Below, piece by piece: positions 7,266-9,317 of a stretch of 9,317 nucleotides of DNA. This stretch comes from Actinomycetes bacterium (GTDB taxonomy: Bacteria; Actinomycetota; Aquicultoria; CAJVYJ01; JAUVQD01). The position numbers and the translations under genes were made by a program. The number at the start of each line of letters is the position of its first letter. Positions within the stretch are counted from its first letter, which is position 1. The notes beneath the pieces are model-generated. The model was given only the letters and a program-made list of their open reading frames with translations, had not been told where the DNA came from and ran no database searches. The stretch is from positions 1 to 9,317 of the forward strand of contig JAUVQD010000036.1 of assembly GCA_030598355.1 (NCBI GenBank). The letters run 5' to 3'.

Positions 7266-8330
7266 TTGGAAAGAGACAAAACCATTGTTGTATCTGATCT
7301 CCACGTGGATACATGGGCCGGCAAGTATGTAAATGGAGAAACTAAACTCGAACATTTCCTTCGATTCTTGAATTGGATCGAACCGTTCACTGAGACTTTT
7401 GTAATTAACGGCGATCTTTTCGATGCACCCCCGATTGGAGAGACCATCATTCCCACATACGAAAAAGTCATACAAGAACTACTGAACTTTGCTAAGGGCA
7501 AAAACTGTTATTACTTCATCGGTAACCATGACATAGGAATGTGGGGTCTTAGAGTAAAAGGTTTCAAAAACGTCGAAGGCCTGGAAAATCTGCATGTGAT
7601 CTATCCCTATAATATGCACGCCTATGTAGAGCTAGGAAATAAGAAAGATCCTGACACGAGACCCAAATATATATATTTTGAGCATGGCCACTATTTTGAT
7701 CCAGCCCTAAGTCTCAATATTTATAATGCGGCCAAATCAATAACAGCAGGGTCAAGCGGGTGGTCGATCTTTTTTATGAATATTGGTAATTTTCTCAGGA
7801 TGATCTTTCGTTTGACGCCAAAGATCGAAGCCGATGCGGGGGCTACAACAATCAAAACGATGAGGGCGGCACAAAAAAGAGCTCCGGACGGCAAGCAAGT
7901 ACAGGAGCTAGGCATTAATAATAATACGATTTCCCCTCAGATAACATCGGCTATCTGGAAACGGATTGCGAAATGGTTGACGAAAGACGTTACGCCAGAT
8001 CATTGGAGAGACTCGGCCGAAAGAATGTTCCAAAAGTACGTCGATAAATATAATCCCGAGACCGACAAGGAGATAGCAGCCATAATATTTGGCCATACTC
8101 ACGTACCCTCCACGAAGGAAGAGTGGTTCACATATAAAAACAGAAGCGCTTTTTACTTAAACAGTGGCGATTGGGCTGAGGCAGTCCTAGATAAAGATCT
8201 CGGAACACACCATTCGAATTTCATAATATTCAACAGTGATGGAGCCATCGAACCAGGTCCAAATGGAGAACCCGTTAGGGATTTTATAAAGGAATATGCT
8301 AGCAAGCCGACAAAGATCCCGATTCCGTAG
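7266..8330 (+). CDS. Calcineurin-like metallophosphoesterase, LpxH-like
   Basis: A 354-residue protein (from TTG) with a complete two-metal phosphoesterase core: VSDLHVD with Asp11 and His13, NGDLFD with Asp50, GNHD with Asn87/His88, EHGH with His140/His142 and FGHTHVP with His277/His279. The order and spacing of the first motifs resemble UDP-2,3-diacylglucosamine hydrolase LpxH and related enzymes, but the protein is about 110 residues longer. The extra length is an insert of about 130 residues between EHGH and GHTH. It includes an aromatic/hydrophobic stretch (GWSIFFMNIGNFLRMIFRLT, about 165-184) that could touch the membrane, as LpxH does with its lipid substrate, followed by a basic, charged segment. 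No signal peptide, so cytoplasmic. The start is TTG at 7266 because of its ribosome binding site. It follows the glycosyltransferase after 143 bp. The substrate is unknown; a lipid phosphate is a guess. Confidence 0.88.
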   Translation: MERDKTIVVSDLHVDTWAGKYVNGETKLEHFLRFLNWIEPFTETFVINGDLFDAPPIGETIIPTYEKVIQELLNFAKGKNCYYFIGNHDIGMWGLRVKGFKNVEGLENLHVIYPYNMHAYVELGNKKDPDTRPKYIYFEHGHYFDPALSLNIYNAAKSITAGSSGWSIFFMNIGNFLRMIFRLTPKIEADAGATTIKTMRAAQKRAPDGKQVQELGINNNTISPQITSAIWKRIAKWLTKDVTPDHWRDSAERMFQKYVDKYNPETDKEIAAIIFGHTHVPSTKEEWFTYKNRSAFYLNSGDWAEAVLDKDLGTHHSNFIIFNSDGAIEPGPNGEPVRDFIKEYASKPTKIPIP

Positions 8331-8394
8331 AAAATGTTAAGTCATTGTGGTTTCAAGACTAATTTCAAATAATTGGATAATACCGAGTATCAAC

Positions 8395-8425
8395 GTGGGC
8401 AATACTGGATAAGCTTCGAACTTTT
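8395..8425 (+). repeat. 31-bp direct repeat, copy 1
   Basis: Begins GTGGGCAATACTGG and ends TTCGAACTTTT. It is identical over 31 bp to 9166-9196. It lies in the 149-bp gap between the metallophosphoesterase stop and the 3' end of the PAS gene, which holds no gene that I can support. The two copies flank the PAS gene. Confidence 0.95.
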
Positions 8426-8479
8426 CTGGCGCAGCACATGAAGTCAATTCGCTCCCGATCTGAGCTGGTTTCAACTACC

Positions 8480-8956
8480 CTAATATAGCCTCAACGAAGG
8501 AGTGCTCAAGAATTCTCGCAACCTCTCTCGCTCCAGTTCCGCTTCCTTGAGTTCAGTGACATCGCTAAAAGATGTGATCACAGCATTGATATTACCGCTT
8601 GAATCTTTAAATGGAGCCCCGTTTACTGAAATGATCACGCGCGTCCCGTCAGCGCGTTCGACACCGATCTCTTCATTATGTATGGGTAGTCCTGTTCTCA
8701 TGACACGGCTACTTATCCGCTCCCTGTCAACCAAGGGGCGTCCATCAACTGTGGTTTCCTGCCAGAGGGGATTGTTTTGACGTTTGCCAATTAGTTCCAC
8801 CGATGACTGGCCAAGAATGCGACCGGCTTCTACGTTTGCATAAGCAATAACACCATCGTGATTTTGGACCAATACTCCTGCCGGCAATGCCCCCACGATT
8901 TCAGCAAGCTGGTCTCTCCATACTGTATCTTCGCGCCGCTTGTTACGTGCTGCCAT
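8480..8956 (-). CDS. Small PAS-domain protein, no output domain
   Basis: A 158-residue cytoplasmic sensor-type protein. A helical start (1-15) leads into one PAS domain, about 16-135: IVGALPAGVLVQNHDGVIAY, then ANVEAGRILGQSSVELIGK, then PLWQETTVDGRP and RADGTRVIISVNGAPFKDSS, closing with ITSFSDVTELK. The ending ELKEAELERERLREF begins the coiled-coil linker that in relatives connects PAS to a histidine kinase, GGDEF or second PAS domain, but the frame ends eight residues later (STPSLRLY). No kinase or cyclase sequence is found in the 149 bp beyond. It may be a 3'-truncated sensor or a genuine single-domain PAS protein. ATG at 8956 is preferred over the longer start at 9028 because AAGGGAG lies 7 nt upstream and the extra 24 residues are not PAS-like. 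No haem or flavin ligand signature is evident. Identical 31-bp repeats lie on both sides. Confidence 0.82.
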   Translation of the reverse strand: MAARNKRREDTVWRDQLAEIVGALPAGVLVQNHDGVIAYANVEAGRILGQSSVELIGKRQNNPLWQETTVDGRPLVDRERISSRVMRTGLPIHNEEIGVERADGTRVIISVNGAPFKDSSGNINAVITSFSDVTELKEAELERERLREFLSTPSLRLY

Positions 8957-8963
8957 ATGATTT

Positions 8964-8970
8964 CTCCCTT
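8964..8970 (-). promoter_or_regulatory. Ribosome binding site of the PAS gene
   Basis: On the - strand AAGGGAG is followed by a 7-nt spacer and ATG at 8956. It decides between this start and the upstream ATG at 9028, which has no such site. Confidence 0.7.
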
Positions 8971-9165
8971 CCACCCCTTGCTTGCACCCTATCATTCCCA
9001 CAATTAAGCTGTTTAAACATATTTGCACGCATTTTCTGCCTAAGTGGTTGAGCTCGTAAAGTTTTGGGGCGTGTCAGGGTAATTCTTGTGGTGTTGCCTT
9101 TATCTCATCATTGCCGGGAAAAATAAGATCCGAGAACACAAGAGCAAAGAGCGCACTCTGAAATT

Positions 9166-9196
9166 GTGGGCAATACTGGATAAGCTTCGAACTTTT
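9166..9196 (+). repeat. 31-bp direct repeat, copy 2
   Basis: Identical to 8395-8425, 771 bp away in the same orientation. Sequence on either side of the two copies differs, so the shared unit is just these 31 bp. Its last four bases overlap the left end of the inverted-repeat element at 9193-9305. Confidence 0.95.
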
Positions 9197-9305
9197 TCAG
9201 GGAAACGCTTGGCTGAGAACGCCTGAAGGAAGTCCGTAGCGCCTAGAGGACAACACAACCTTCCTTTGATTATTCAATAGCTGCACAGAGAACGGCCCTG
9301 AAAAA
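9193..9305. repeat. 113-bp segment with 10-bp inverted ends and internal stems
   Basis: TTTTTCAGGG (9193-9202) and CCCTGAAAAA (9296-9305) are exact reverse complements. Inside, AAGGAAG (9226-9232) can pair with CTTCCTT (9260-9266), with TCC/GGA stacked inside it, and TTGA/TCAA forms a small hairpin at about 9265-9276. This suggests a folded RNA or a miniature inverted-repeat element. No clear target-site duplication flanks it. Together with copy 2 of the 31-bp repeat it fills the 361-bp stretch 8957-9317, where I find no supported gene. Confidence 0.5.
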
Positions 9306-9317
9306 CCAAGAAACCCC

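Noticed and set aside
9226..9240. GAAGGAAGTCCG resembling the conserved GAGGAAAGTCCG of RNase P RNA
   Set aside because: The match is imperfect and no other RNase P RNA landmark is present nearby.
9197..9316. Minus-strand open frame of 39 residues running off the window edge, ending SQAFP
   Set aside because: No recognisable domain, and it lies wholly within the inverted-repeat segment, so I treat it as a by-product of the repeat; the missing upstream sequence could change this.

Overview
The window reads as chromosomal DNA of a Gram-negative bacterium with roughly balanced GC. A FabA-type dehydratase, a GT-C (ArnT/PMT-like) membrane glycosyltransferase and an LpxH-like metallophosphoesterase argue for a Gram-negative. 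I cannot place the phylum from sequence alone. Genes lie in short blocks on both strands, with several broken genes and repeats between them, so the region looks accessory rather than a conserved operon.

Left part (1-2225): a two-gene ABC-2 exporter on the + strand, with the ATPase cut by the window edge. The permease has no ATG, GTG or TTG at its conserved N-terminus and probably starts at an ATA overlapping the ATPase stop. It converges on a fabA-like gene on the - strand with only 9 bp between the stop codons.

Middle (2226-5165, all - strand): two decayed membrane-protein remnants and one intact gene. The remnants are a frame-broken hydrophobic segment next to fabA and an APC-family amino-acid permease lacking its N-terminal four helices. 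Upstream of them lies an intact 540-residue membrane-anchored SpoIIE/PP2C phosphatase with about seven N-terminal helices and a coiled coil.

Divergent region (5166-5472): it serves the phosphatase on one strand and a GT-C glycosyltransferase on the other. It also holds a 41-codon ORF resembling the N-terminus of an Nramp-type metal transporter, whose TGA stop overlaps the glycosyltransferase ATG. The glycosyltransferase gene contains a perfect 13-bp inverted repeat with a 3-nt loop.

Right part (7123-9317): a cytoplasmic calcineurin-like metallophosphoesterase whose TTG start is set by a good ribosome binding site, then a small PAS-only protein on the - strand. The PAS gene sits between two identical 31-bp direct repeats. 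The right repeat runs into a 113-bp segment with perfect 10-bp inverted ends and internal stems, probably a dispersed repeat or structured RNA.

No single pathway links the genes. Export, lipid synthesis, surface glycosylation and signalling are all envelope- or sensing-related, but no shared operon is visible. I see no complete new defence or metabolic system. The most unusual signals are the permease start, the in-gene hairpin, the Nramp-like leader ORF and the repeat structures at the right end.
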